Under the pieces are notes generated by a model, which searched no databases, was not told the DNA's origin, and saw only the letters and a program-made list of their open reading frames with translations. From JAFGCR01 sp964538225 (lineage in GTDB: Bacteria > Patescibacteriota > Gracilibacteria > UM-FILTER-43-11), in contig CAZIDW010000026.1 of assembly GCA_964538225.1 (NCBI GenBank), positions 1 to 15,961 on the forward strand: DNA of 15,961 nucleotides, in the 5' to 3' direction. Positions within the stretch are counted from its first letter, which is position 1. Each line of letters begins with the position of its first letter. The translations under genes were made by a program, and so were the position numbers. Positions 1 to 7,598 of this stretch are shown here, piece by piece.

Positions 1-7
1 TCAGTAA

Positions 8-52
8 GCTTTTTTCCTGCTGTCCAAAGAAAGTTTTATTGGACACTAGTGT
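8..52. repeat. Small inverted repeats upstream of the first gene
   Basis: A 7-bp inverted repeat, TGTCCAA at 21-27 and TTGGACA at 39-45, is followed by an overlapping 10-bp perfect palindrome, ACACTAGTGT, at 43-52. The palindrome ends 16 bases before the -35 box of the promoter at 69-98, a plausible place for an operator. The T-run at 10-15 could be the tail of a terminator whose stem lies before the window; that cannot be tested here. Confidence 0.35.
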
Positions 53-68
53 ATGTTAATATAGCCAC

Positions 69-98
69 TTGACAAAAGTACCAAAAATATATTATAAA
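69..98 (+). promoter_or_regulatory. Sigma70-type promoter for the 124-474 gene
   Basis: A perfect TTGACA (69-74) is followed after 18 bases by TATAAA (93-98), which matches five of six positions of the -10 consensus. Transcription would start near 105, leaving a leader of about 18 bases before ATG 124. That leader has no purine-rich ribosome binding site, so initiation would be near-leaderless in style. Confidence 0.6.
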
Positions 99-123
99 GA
101 ATACTCAATAACCCCAAAACCTA

Positions 124-474
124 ATGGAAGCCCCCCGACTAGATCTGATGCCTTTCAGTGGTGGTCTGAAAGAAACAAGAAAGGTAATCGATGACATTAA
201 AAAAGCCGCTGTAGCCCTTTTGGGTGATAAGCTGGTGCTGGATTGTGAAGCGGAAATGGAAGAAGATACCCATCAGTTCAATATCAATCCCGATGAGGTT
301 CCGCGGATAAAGCATCCTTTAAAACCTCTGGAAGAGGAAGCAGATGAAGTTTTAAGCCAGGCAGCTTTATTACGTAACACCATGCGCGCCTGCCTGCAGA
401 GATTGAAAATCTTGGATCCGGAAGCGCCGGAACTGCAGGATGAGCTGGTAAAAACGATTGCGGATGTTGAATAA
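124..474 (+). CDS. Hypothetical protein, 116 aa, acidic and helical
   Basis: I do not recognise the family. The protein is soluble, with no signal peptide or membrane segment, and is rich in Glu, Asp, Leu and Lys. Residues about 18-50 and 68-116 look helical. A proline- and charge-rich linker around residues 58-70 separates the two halves. A single start is available: the frame has a stop at 109-111, and ATG 124 is the first start after it. A good promoter sits at the right distance (69-98). It is preferred over the opposite-strand frames in the same stretch because it has promoter support and ordinary protein composition. It is monocistronic, since the next gene is on the other strand. No function is proposed. 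Confidence 0.65.
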   Translation: MEAPRLDLMPFSGGLKETRKVIDDIKKAAVALLGDKLVLDCEAEMEEDTHQFNINPDEVPRIKHPLKPLEEEADEVLSQAALLRNTMRACLQRLKILDPEAPELQDELVKTIADVE

Positions 475-541
475 AAAATTTTGGAGCACACACAAAAGAC
501 TGACTTGTTAACTGCTCAAATATAATAGCCGAGGGCAGAGC

Positions 542-606
542 TTGCGAACAAAGCGTAGCGAGGAGTTGAAGTGACTTAATTGCGAACAAAGCGATTCGTA
601 GCGAAG
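542..606. repeat. Direct repeat pair with a 5-bp insertion
   Basis: The 14-bp word TTGCGAACAAAGCG occurs at 542-555 and 580-593. Each copy is followed by TAGCGARG, at 556-563 and 599-606. In the second copy the two parts are separated by the extra bases ATTCG (594-598). The copies start 38 bases apart. Nothing coding is evident in 475-739, so this is a spacer repeat of unknown role. Confidence 0.6.
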
Positions 607-663
607 TATTTTAGGTGAAACAAAAAAACGAAACGAAGAACAATGATTTAAGTGCATTACCTT

Positions 664-689
664 ATTATAAAAAGCCCGCGAAGCCAGGC
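664..689 (-). terminator. Probable intrinsic terminator of the minus-strand dinG transcript
   Basis: Read on the minus strand, GCCTG (689-685) pairs with CGGGC (678-674) across a six-base loop, with one G-U pair. The stem is followed at once by TTTTTATAAT (673-664). It lies about 50 bases after the helicase stop codon. The stem is short, but the T-tract is good. A longer alternative stem uses GGGC at 701-704. Confidence 0.45.
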
Positions 690-726
690 GAGCCAGTGAT
701 GGGCGAAATCCGCTATTTTGGAAAGA

Positions 727-753
727 CAGAAAACCTTTTTTAAAGGTTTTCTG
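727..753. repeat. Perfect 12-bp hairpin spanning the dinG stop codon
   Basis: CAGAAAACCTTT (727-738) and AAAGGTTTTCTG (742-753) form a perfect 12-bp inverted repeat around a three-base loop (739-741). The minus-strand TAA stop (742-740) lies at the apex, so the last codons of the helicase form one arm. Neither side has a long T-tract. A role in mRNA 3'-end protection or bidirectional termination is inference. Confidence 0.65.
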
Positions 754-3538
754 AATTCAGCCCCAGCCACTCCTTCACTTTATCCGGAATCTCCATCAGC
801 TTCGCTTCTTCCAATGTGATCCGTTCCGGCAATGCTTCTAGGAACAGCTTGCCGTATTCTTTGGTCAAAACACGGTTATCCAGCACCACCATTACCCCGT
901 AATCTTTCCGGGAACGAATAAGCCGGCCAAAGCCCTGGCGGAATTTGAGGATGGCCCGGGGAACCAGGTATTCAAAAAAGCCGTTGTTGAACATCTGGCT
1001 CCGGGCTTTGCAGATAGGATCGCTCGGAACATCAAACGGCAGTTTGTGGATGACCAATGTAGAAAGGGCGTCGCCTTTAATATCGACCCCCTCCCAAAAA
1101 CTGGCCGTGCCGAACAAAATGGAATGGGCCGAATCGTTCATATACGCTTTCATGATCTTGTTCCGCCCCCCGCTGATCCGCTGGGCCAGCAACCGGACGC
1201 CTTCGTTCTGCAAAGGTTCCATCAGGTTCAGATACAGCGTTTCAATCATTTTATACGAAGTAAACAATGACATCATATTCCCGCCCACGTTACGGATAAG
1301 CTGTTCAAAAAACGGCGCCAATTGCTGGTTGCTTTTAGGCGACGTGACGGGAATGGCGTCGTTGGGAATCAGGACGTACGTCTGCGTTTCGAAATCAAAT
1401 GGTGAATCGATGATGAGCTCTTCAAACCGGTCATCCAGGCTGAGGAGCGTGCGAAGATAAGTAAACGGATGCTGTTCAGGCGCGTCAAAACTTTTATCAG
1501 CCAGTTTCACCCCCAGCGTGGCAGAAGTGAGGATGATGGATTTCTTCCGGTCATACAGGCGTTCTTTCAGGGAATCCCCTGGTCGGTAAGGCGCCAGGTT
1601 GACCGTCACGACCCCCTGAAGATCAGACGTCATCCAGCGGATATGATCGGAAAGGTTCTCATCTGCGAAAAAATGCCCCAACGCCACCATCTGCTCCTGC
1701 AATAATTCGGCTTCCTGATGGACCTCTGTCATAAATTCATCCTGTTCTGATGGCTCATTGCCATTGAGTCCCCACAAATCCACAAAATCTTTCAGGTCTT
1801 TCAGCCAATCTGCAATCCGGCGCAGGGTCTCATCCGAGGAAACGCTGAGGTTCAGCCATTCTTCTGACCCTAAAATCGTCTGGTCCACCAGCAGGTTCTC
1901 AATATAACCGGAATCTTTCACATTGCGATTCACGAACAGGGCGATGACCGTAAATAGGTTATCCACAGCTTCTTTTAAAGAATCAGCCTTTTTAAGCGTC
2001 TTGGCAAGGCGCTCCATCGCCAGTTGACCGCCGAAAAGTGTTCCTCCATACCGTTTTTGGATGGTTTCCAGGTTCGCCTGGATAAGTTTTAAAGGAAGAA
2101 TAAAGTTTTCCTGTTTCAGACTCATGCCGAATGCCTCCGTGGCGGCGGACTCAAAATGATGCGCTTCATCAACGATCAGATACTGGTAATCCGGCAGCAG
2201 GCCGCCATCGCTTTCTAAATCTGCGCAGAGTAAAGCATGGTTGACCACGATGACATCCGCCTGTTCCGCTTTTTTGCGCGCCCGGTGCAGATAACATTCC
2301 CCATACGCCTTGCACTTTTGAGGCGTGCAGTATTTTTGGTCCGCGCACAGTTCAAAATCCCACACTAAGCTCTCTTCCCGCGTTAAATGGATCTCACTGA
2401 TATTGCCTTCCACTGACGTCGCCTGCCAGACGAGGACTTTAACAAGCAAAACAATTTCCTGATCGGAAAAGCGCGGGCGCTCCTTAAACTTGGCCAGCCG
2501 GCGCAGGCAAAGATAATGGCGGCGCCCTTTTAAAAGCGCGACCCGGATGCCGGGGTGGCCGGTCGCATGGCGGTAAATGGCCTGGAGCAAAGGGATATCT
2601 TTTTCAAACAGCTGATCCTGCAGGTTGATGGTATTGGTGGAAACAACGACTTTGGATTTGTTCTGAATCGCCACCTTCGCCGCCGCCGTAAGATATGCCA
2701 ATGACTTCCCTACTCCGGTCGGCGCTTCGCAGATGAGGTGGTACCCCTGTTCAAACGCGCTCATCACGTTTTCCGCCATCGTCAGCTGTTGGGGGCGGGG
2801 TTCATAGTCATCGGAATACTGTTGAAAAATACCGCCTTCTTTCAGAATCTCATCGATCCCGAGCGGTTTTTGAATGCCGTTATTCTGCAGGCGGGATTGG
2901 TCAATCCCGCCTTCGGTAATCTCGGCATTTTTGGATATCACGTTCTTTCCTTTTACTTCCTCAAAAATCGCTCCTCCGTCCCACATGGATCGGCTCACAT
3001 ATTTTTGGATATCCTTGACCAGCGTATCGGGAAACGTATCGATTTTTTCGCATATCTTTTTAAACAATCCTAAAGTCGCCTCCACATCGCCCATGGCACG
3101 GTGTTTATTGACATGCCTGATGTTTAAATCATCTGCCAATGACTCCAAACTGTAACTGGGTGCCAGCGGATAAAAAATCTGGGCCAGGGGGATGGTGTCG
3201 ATAAACCCCAGCACATCCAGGTCGATACCTTTTTCCTTTAAAAACCCCGCGTCAAAATCAATGTTATGGGCGATCAGGTACGCGCCTTTTAAAACCGATT
3301 CGATTTCCTTAAAAACCGCCTTCCGGTCCTGACCGTTTTCCTGTAAATCCTGATCCGTAATCCCGGTAATGATCGTAATGATCCTGGGGAGCTGGTAATC
3401 GATTTTAATCAGGTCATCGTATCGCTTTACCTCTTTTCCGTTCTCATACCGCACCATCGCGACTTCAATGATATCATCGCGTTTCGGATCCACACCGCTG
3501 GTTTCCAGGTCGAGGACGACAAAGGGCTTGGTAAACAA
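740..3538 (-). CDS. dinG: DinG-family helicase with N-terminal DEDDh exonuclease domain
   Basis: This is a two-domain DNA repair protein of 932 aa, the arrangement known from Firmicute DinG (YpvA). Residues 5-165 are a DEDDh 3'-5' exonuclease of the DnaQ/PolC epsilon type: D10 and E12 (DLET), D96 (HNIDFD), H146 and D151. Residues about 240-930 are an XPD/DinG superfamily 2 helicase: Walker A EAPTGVGKS at 271-279, DEAH at 457-460, and a motif VI QGFGRLIRS near the C-terminus. Cysteines 344, 398, 404, 409 and 415 sit where the XPD/DinG iron-sulfur cluster binds. The start is TTG (3538-3536): an in-frame TGA lies two codons upstream, and the exonuclease motif begins at residue 10. It is last in the SDR-ldh-dinG direction, and its start lies at the edge of a tandem-unit repeat. 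Whether the exonuclease is active cannot be seen. Confidence 0.93.
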   Translation of the reverse strand: MFTKPFVVLDLETSGVDPKRDDIIEVAMVRYENGKEVKRYDDLIKIDYQLPRIITIITGITDQDLQENGQDRKAVFKEIESVLKGAYLIAHNIDFDAGFLKEKGIDLDVLGFIDTIPLAQIFYPLAPSYSLESLADDLNIRHVNKHRAMGDVEATLGLFKKICEKIDTFPDTLVKDIQKYVSRSMWDGGAIFEEVKGKNVISKNAEITEGGIDQSRLQNNGIQKPLGIDEILKEGGIFQQYSDDYEPRPQQLTMAENVMSAFEQGYHLICEAPTGVGKSLAYLTAAAKVAIQNKSKVVVSTNTINLQDQLFEKDIPLLQAIYRHATGHPGIRVALLKGRRHYLCLRRLAKFKERPRFSDQEIVLLVKVLVWQATSVEGNISEIHLTREESLVWDFELCADQKYCTPQKCKAYGECYLHRARKKAEQADVIVVNHALLCADLESDGGLLPDYQYLIVDEAHHFESAATEAFGMSLKQENFILPLKLIQANLETIQKRYGGTLFGGQLAMERLAKTLKKADSLKEAVDNLFTVIALFVNRNVKDSGYIENLLVDQTILGSEEWLNLSVSSDETLRRIADWLKDLKDFVDLWGLNGNEPSEQDEFMTEVHQEAELLQEQMVALGHFFADENLSDHIRWMTSDLQGVVTVNLAPYRPGDSLKERLYDRKKSIILTSATLGVKLADKSFDAPEQHPFTYLRTLLSLDDRFEELIIDSPFDFETQTYVLIPNDAIPVTSPKSNQQLAPFFEQLIRNVGGNMMSLFTSYKMIETLYLNLMEPLQNEGVRLLAQRISGGRNKIMKAYMNDSAHSILFGTASFWEGVDIKGDALSTLVIHKLPFDVPSDPICKARSQMFNNGFFEYLVPRAILKFRQGFGRLIRSRKDYGVMVVLDNRVLTKEYGKLFLEALPERITLEEAKLMEIPDKVKEWLGLNSENL

Positions 3539-3638
3539 TTTTCAATTCTCAATTATAAATTTTCAAACAAAGCCAAAAAATAAGGCATTAATAAGGGTAG
3601 TCCATTTAAATGAAAAATGAAAACTGAAAATTATTAAA
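3538..3638. repeat. Inverted-arm tandem heptamer element (unit ATTTTCA/TGAAAAT)
   Basis: The left arm holds four contiguous 7-base units from 3538 to 3565: ATTTTCA, ATTCTCA, ATTATAA, ATTTTCA. The right arm holds three units of the form TGAAAAN at 3611-3631 plus a diverged fourth (3632-3638). The right unit is the reverse complement of the left. The centre contains GCC and GGC flanking an A-rich loop (about 3572-3587). The left end touches the dinG TTG start codon (3536-3538), and the right end covers the ldh stop codon (3634-3636). The element fills the whole 95-bp ldh-dinG spacer. Confidence 0.7.
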
Positions 3639-4572
3639 TCGATTTTAAATATTTCTTTAAAATAGCGGCACTTTTTTTCAGCTTCCCCCTTTCCCCCTTC
3701 GTGAGATCCAGTTTCCAGACCCTTTCCGCACCGCACCGGCCTAAAATAGCAGGCACGCCCAAACAAATACCTTTAATCCCGTAAGCCGCCCCCGGTTCAG
3801 TGGAAACCGGAATAATAAACTTGCGGTCATGGAGCACGTTTTCCACCAGCTCCGTGATGACCACGCCGATGCCGTAATAGGTGGCATGTTTACGCTGGAT
3901 GATCTCATACGCCGCCCGCATGGTCTGCTTGGCAATGTCGCGCATTTCTTTGGCGGTCAGAAGTTTTTTTATAGGCAGGCCGGAAACATTGGCGATGCTC
4001 CAGGGAACGAGTGCGCTGTCGCCGTGCTCCCCCATCACGTAACCATGCACATTGTGGAGGTTAACGCCTAATTTGTCGCTGATGATATAGCGCAGGCGGG
4101 AGGTATCCAGCGATGTGCCGGAACCGAACACCCGGCCTTTGGGAAGTTTGATGTTCTGCTGGGCGATATAGGTAAGCACATCCACTGGATTAGAAACGAT
4201 GATGACAACTGTGTCATCGCGCAATTTGCCCATTTTTCGGATAATACTTTTCATGATCTTGGTGTTCTTTTTGACCAGATCCAAACGCGTTTCACCCGGC
4301 TTCTGCGCCACACCGGCTGTGATGACGATGATGTCCACATTGCGGCAGTCTTTAAAATCCCCCCCGCGTACCCCACCGGTTTCCGTGCCGATCAGCCCGT
4401 GCGTCAGATCCATGACTTCTCCGGCTTCCCGCTCCTCACTCACATCCACTAAAATCAATTCCGCGGCCAGCCCTTTGATCATGGCAGCATACGCGAAAGA
4501 TGACCCCACCATGCCGGTGCCCACCACCGCGATACGGGTCTTACGGATATTGGAATTGGTTATTTTTTTCAT
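3634..4572 (-). CDS. ldh: L-lactate dehydrogenase
   Basis: This 312-aa protein belongs to the LDH/MDH family and interconverts pyruvate and L-lactate with NADH in the cytoplasm. The Rossmann loop is GTGMVGSS at 18-25, and D43 at the end of the second strand favours NAD(H). The specificity loop reads QKPGETR with Q90 in the position called 102 in LDH numbering, where malate dehydrogenases carry Arg; hence lactate rather than malate. R96 (109), N128 (140), D156 (168), R159 (171), H183 (195) and T231 (246) are all present. Length is normal. ATG 4572 is 17 residues before the nucleotide loop. It follows the SDR gene after 32 bases and is probably co-transcribed with it. The product fits a fermentative life style. 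No Shine-Dalgarno sequence is visible. Confidence 0.92.
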   Translation of the reverse strand: MKKITNSNIRKTRIAVVGTGMVGSSFAYAAMIKGLAAELILVDVSEEREAGEVMDLTHGLIGTETGGVRGGDFKDCRNVDIIVITAGVAQKPGETRLDLVKKNTKIMKSIIRKMGKLRDDTVVIIVSNPVDVLTYIAQQNIKLPKGRVFGSGTSLDTSRLRYIISDKLGVNLHNVHGYVMGEHGDSALVPWSIANVSGLPIKKLLTAKEMRDIAKQTMRAAYEIIQRKHATYYGIGVVITELVENVLHDRKFIIPVSTEPGAAYGIKGICLGVPAILGRCGAERVWKLDLTKGERGKLKKSAAILKKYLKSI

Positions 4573-4576
4573 ATTT

Positions 4577-4601
4577 GAAAACTTAAAAATTTAAAAATCT
4601 G
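4577..4601. repeat. Short 8-base tandem units between SDR and ldh
   Basis: Three successive 8-base units, AAAACTTA (4578-4585), AAAATTTA (4586-4593) and AAAATCTG (4594-4601), occupy most of the 32-base spacer. They resemble the tandem-unit arms elsewhere in the window, but no facing arm is present. AT-rich chance similarity is possible. Confidence 0.35.
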
Positions 4602-4604
4602 AAA

Positions 4605-5378
4605 TCACAAATGCACTGTCCAGCCGCCGTCCGCCACCAGGGCGTGCCCGGTGGTATAACTGGAAGCGTCTGATGCCAGGTAAACCGCGGCACCGACCAG
4701 TTCATCCGGTGTGCCATGACGTTTCATGGGGACGCCCGCTTTGACCATCTTCTGGAAGCTTTTGTCTGTAAGCAGGCCTTTGGTCATGTCGGTGGCAAAA
4801 ATACCCGGGCAGATGGCGTTCACGCGGATATGATGCGGGGCCCATTCCGTGGCCAAAGTCTTGGTGAGCATAATAAGCGCGGCCTTACTGCAGTTATACG
4901 CGGATGAGCTACCGAACGCGCTGATGCCCGCGACGCTGGCGATATTGATGATATTTCCGGATTTTTGCTTAATCATCTGTTTGCCCGCCGTGCGTGCGCA
5001 TTTTTCTGACCCTTTCAGATTCACATCAATGATCTTTGACCATTTCTTTTCCGGCGTATCAGGAAATGGCGTCGGGTAATAGATGCCCGCGTTGTTGACG
5101 AGGATGTCAATGCGTTTGAACTGCTTCAGGGTCTTTTGGACCATACGGTCGATGTGTGTCTGATTGGTAATATCCACTTTCATTCCCAGAGCCTTCCGCC
5201 CCAAAGCCTTGATCTCCTGAACCGTCTTTTTGGTATCAAGCACATCCGTAACAACGATATCCGCCCCGTAAGCGGCCAGCCCAAAAGCCATCGCCTTGCC
5301 CAGGCCACGGCTGGCGCCGGTGACAATAGCGACTTTGCCTGTTAAATCAAATAATCGTGTGGGTTTTTTGGTTTTCAT
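4605..5378 (-). CDS. Classical short-chain dehydrogenase/reductase
   Basis: A 257-aa classical SDR. The cofactor motif TGASRGLG is at 20-27, NNAG at 95-98, and the catalytic tetrad is N120, S148, Y161 and K165 (YNCSK). D45 at the end of the second strand suggests NAD(H) over NADP(H). The C-terminal GHALVADGGWTVHL-type ending is usual for the family. Sequence style is closest to the gluconate 5-dehydrogenase/2-deoxygluconate dehydrogenase or 3-oxoacyl-ACP reductase groups, but the substrate cannot be set from motifs. It is first in a minus-strand unit with ldh 32 bases downstream, starting in the divergent region at 5379-5699. ATG 5378 precedes the Rossmann motif by about 20 residues, as expected. 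The stop is TGA. Confidence 0.88.
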   Translation of the reverse strand: MKTKKPTRLFDLTGKVAIVTGASRGLGKAMAFGLAAYGADIVVTDVLDTKKTVQEIKALGRKALGMKVDITNQTHIDRMVQKTLKQFKRIDILVNNAGIYYPTPFPDTPEKKWSKIIDVNLKGSEKCARTAGKQMIKQKSGNIINIASVAGISAFGSSSAYNCSKAALIMLTKTLATEWAPHHIRVNAICPGIFATDMTKGLLTDKSFQKMVKAGVPMKRHGTPDELVGAAVYLASDASSYTTGHALVADGGWTVHL

Positions 5379-5518
5379 TTTATTTTATTATTTTTTTAAA
5401 TTAGCTGTTATCAGTTTACCCTGCCCGAAAAACAGATGCAAATTAAAGAAAGGCGCACTATTTTGCCAGACCATCGGATATGATAACAGGCGCGGCCACG
5501 GTCAGCCCGCCCGATCAC

Positions 5519-5542
5519 TAGCTGGCGCCATGGCGCCAGCTA
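5519..5542. repeat. Perfect 24-bp GC-rich palindrome
   Basis: TAGCTGGCGCCA (5519-5530) is followed directly by its exact reverse complement (5531-5542), with no spacer. It is not followed by T-runs on either strand, so a simple terminator is unlikely. With no loop, it suits a dimeric DNA-binding protein site or a REP-like unit better than an RNA hairpin. Confidence 0.75.
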
Positions 5543-5649
5543 AATCGCAAATAAAAAAATTCAAATTTTATTCACCCTCACTGACTTCAGGCCATACTTT
5601 CATGCCAAAGACATCATTATTGTTTAAACCCCCTGTCCGATATTCATAT

Positions 5650-5678
5650 TTCAGGTTTTAATCTTTTTAAGTTATAAT
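5650..5678 (+). promoter_or_regulatory. Promoter of the DUF4012 gene
   Basis: A perfect TATAAT lies at 5673-5678, with a poor -35 (TTCAGG, 5650-5655) at 17 bases. The predicted start near 5685 leaves a leader of about 15 bases to ATG 5700 with no ribosome binding site, matching the short leader of the first gene. Confidence 0.5.
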
Positions 5679-5699
5679 CCACACAATTAATACCTTTAT

Positions 5700-7487
5700 A
5701 TGGATTACGCGTATTCCCCTTATAGCCATCAAAAGCAGGAAAAGGAAAAAAAGGGGCGGCTTTCAAAGCTCAAACTGCCCAAAGGGGTTAAAAAGTGGGT
5801 CGGAATTATCATCGGGGTCATCATCCTGCTCCTGCTCATCGGCTATCTGATGCTGGGGGAACTGCGGTTTTTCGCCAACCATTTTTTCGGTCTTACATTT
5901 TTCAGCAAAAATTACGTAATACTCCTGCAAAATAATTATGAACTGAGGCCGGGCGGGGGGTTTATTACGGGGTACGGTGAACTCAGCACGTTCATGGGGT
6001 TTCCCGGCAACCTGGCATTTAAAAATTCTTATGAGGTCGACACTAAAAGTTATGTCACTCCGCCTTACCCGCACGAGGAACTGCTGAAAAACGAATGGTA
6101 TCAGGGGTACACCTTCCGTGACGCCAACTGGGAACCGGACTTTCCGGACGCGGCCCAGGAAATCATCCGGTTTTACCAGGAAAAATTCCCGGAAAAAGAT
6201 GTGGACGGACTGATCGTGGTCAACTTCAGTCTGATCGAAAATCTGGTTAAGGAACTCGGCGGTATCACGCTGGACGATAAAGAACTGACGCCGAACAACC
6301 TGTTCAGCGAACTGGAATTCCAGGTCAACAACATCGACCGGCATGATACAGAAGCACTGGAAAACCGAAAAAATATCCTGGGGGAACTGGCGGGCCGCCT
6401 CATTAGCAAAGCTAAACGCCATCCGCTGAAAACGCGGGATATCCTGGTGGAAGGGCTGAACCGTAAAGATCTTTACCTATGGCTGGAAAACGACCGGCTC
6501 CAGAAAAAACTGGCTAAAAAGAGCTGGGCCAATACTATGGAACCGCTGGAGCGGAGTGATTTTCTGGCTGTGAACCTGGCGAATCTCGGCAGCAAAAAGG
6601 CGGACCGTTACGTGCAGACAGAAATACACTATTACGCCAACATCACCAAGGAACTGCCGGAAATCACCACGGAAGTAACTCTGCGCTACCCCGGTTTTAC
6701 CAACACATACAGCGATAATTACAAAGGCTACCTCAGGCTTTATATTCCTAAAGGGGCGGATGTGACCCAATTGCCCCTGGACAGCCAGGAACGGCAGGAA
6801 GGGGATTTCAGGATGCTGGGAACACAGATCATCCTGCCGGCGGGGAGTAAAACAAGCCTGACCTACGTTTACACGCTGCCCCGCAACACGTTCCTGCCCA
6901 ACCAATACCAATTGCGTCTTATCAAACAGTCCGGCAGTGAAAGGCTTTACCGGCTGACAGTAGAAGCTTCAAAAGGGAAATTGCTGGAAAGTGAACAATT
7001 TGAAACAAGGGAAAACCGGGCTGCTTTTATGGGCGGATTAAAAAACGACATGGATTTCCGTATCAATATACTCCCGGATACCATCCCTCCCTATCCCATT
7101 GAGCAGGAATTTGAAGACCTAAACCATATCAACATCTTCTGGAACGAACCCATGGACCCCACAACGGCGAATGATCCGAAAAACTTTTCGGTAACCGACC
7201 TGAATAACAATAATGAAAATACAGATGAGGTAAACGTGATCAGCGCCGAGCTCGTCGGGCCGAATGTGATCCGGCTGAAGCTTGACGGGGTAACCGACCA
7301 GAAGCTGGAGCATTACCGTATTGACCTGAGAAACCTGGAAGACCAAAGCGGTATCCGCATCGTACCCAGCCCCAAACCCATCACGGCCGTCCAGCGCATT
7401 AAGCCCAAAAGCGACGTGCCGGAAATCCGTTTAGGAGAAATTCCGCAGCCAGAGGAAGAACCAGCCGAAGAACCAGCTATTGAATAG
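5700..7487 (+). CDS. DUF4012 membrane-anchored protein with C-terminal Ig-like domain
   Basis: A 595-aa protein with a basic cytoplasmic N-terminus (1-33), one membrane segment (about 34-53) and a large extracytoplasmic part. Residues about 70-190 carry the DUF4012 signature: LLQNNYELRPGGGFITGYG at 75-93 and FRDANWEPDFPDAA near 139-152. Residues about 455-565 look like a bacterial Ig-like domain of the Big_5/SbsA type (WNEPMDP start, then beta-rich repeats). The C-terminus is an acidic proline tail with repeated EEPA. DUF4012 proteins are common in Patescibacteria and Actinobacteria. Their biochemical role is not settled, though envelope or polysaccharide functions are suspected. It has its own promoter, and dnaJ follows after a repeat-filled spacer. 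Confidence 0.85.
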   Translation: MDYAYSPYSHQKQEKEKKGRLSKLKLPKGVKKWVGIIIGVIILLLLIGYLMLGELRFFANHFFGLTFFSKNYVILLQNNYELRPGGGFITGYGELSTFMGFPGNLAFKNSYEVDTKSYVTPPYPHEELLKNEWYQGYTFRDANWEPDFPDAAQEIIRFYQEKFPEKDVDGLIVVNFSLIENLVKELGGITLDDKELTPNNLFSELEFQVNNIDRHDTEALENRKNILGELAGRLISKAKRHPLKTRDILVEGLNRKDLYLWLENDRLQKKLAKKSWANTMEPLERSDFLAVNLANLGSKKADRYVQTEIHYYANITKELPEITTEVTLRYPGFTNTYSDNYKGYLRLYIPKGADVTQLPLDSQERQEGDFRMLGTQIILPAGSKTSLTYVYTLPRNTFLPNQYQLRLIKQSGSERLYRLTVEASKGKLLESEQFETRENRAAFMGGLKNDMDFRINILPDTIPPYPIEQEFEDLNHINIFWNEPMDPTTANDPKNFSVTDLNNNNENTDEVNVISAELVGPNVIRLKLDGVTDQKLEHYRIDLRNLEDQSGIRIVPSPKPITAVQRIKPKSDVPEIRLGEIPQPEEEPAEEPAIE

Positions 7488-7554
7488 TTTGTATGGCCTT
7501 TACTTTTCCTCCTATTTTGAATAAAATTTACAGGCTGATTTATAAACGCCTGAC

Positions 7555-7597
7555 CCGTCCGAATAGCCCTTGGGCCGGGCGGCATCTGAAACTTTTT
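7555..7597 (+). terminator. Possible weak terminator after the DUF4012 gene
   Basis: CCGTCC (7555-7560) can pair with GGGCGG (7577-7582) including one G-U pair, and GCC/GGC pair inside it (7566-7575). A TTTTT run follows only after ten bases (7593-7597). The stem is stable, but the T-tract is too far away for a standard terminator. Confidence 0.25.
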
Positions 7598-7598
7598 G

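Larger units (their letters stand above)
5379..5699. other. Divergent intergenic control region
   Basis: These 321 bases separate the minus-strand SDR gene from the plus-strand DUF4012 gene. They hold an AT-only stretch next to the SDR start (about 5379-5403), a perfect 24-bp palindrome (5519-5542) and a TATAAT promoter for the DUF4012 gene (5650-5678). I found no convincing promoter pair for the SDR side and no RNA gene. Confidence 0.6.

Noticed and set aside
43..52. NrdR box at the ACACTAGTGT palindrome
   Set aside because: It is shorter than the 16-bp box, unpaired, and upstream of a gene that is not a ribonucleotide reductase.
284..589. Minus-strand 101-aa reading frame opposite the first gene
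   Set aside because: It overlaps the plus-strand gene that has a promoter, runs into the repeat spacer, and has no recognisable domain.
4199..4594. Plus-strand 131-aa frame inside ldh
   Set aside because: It is antisense to a fully conserved LDH and has no domain of its own.
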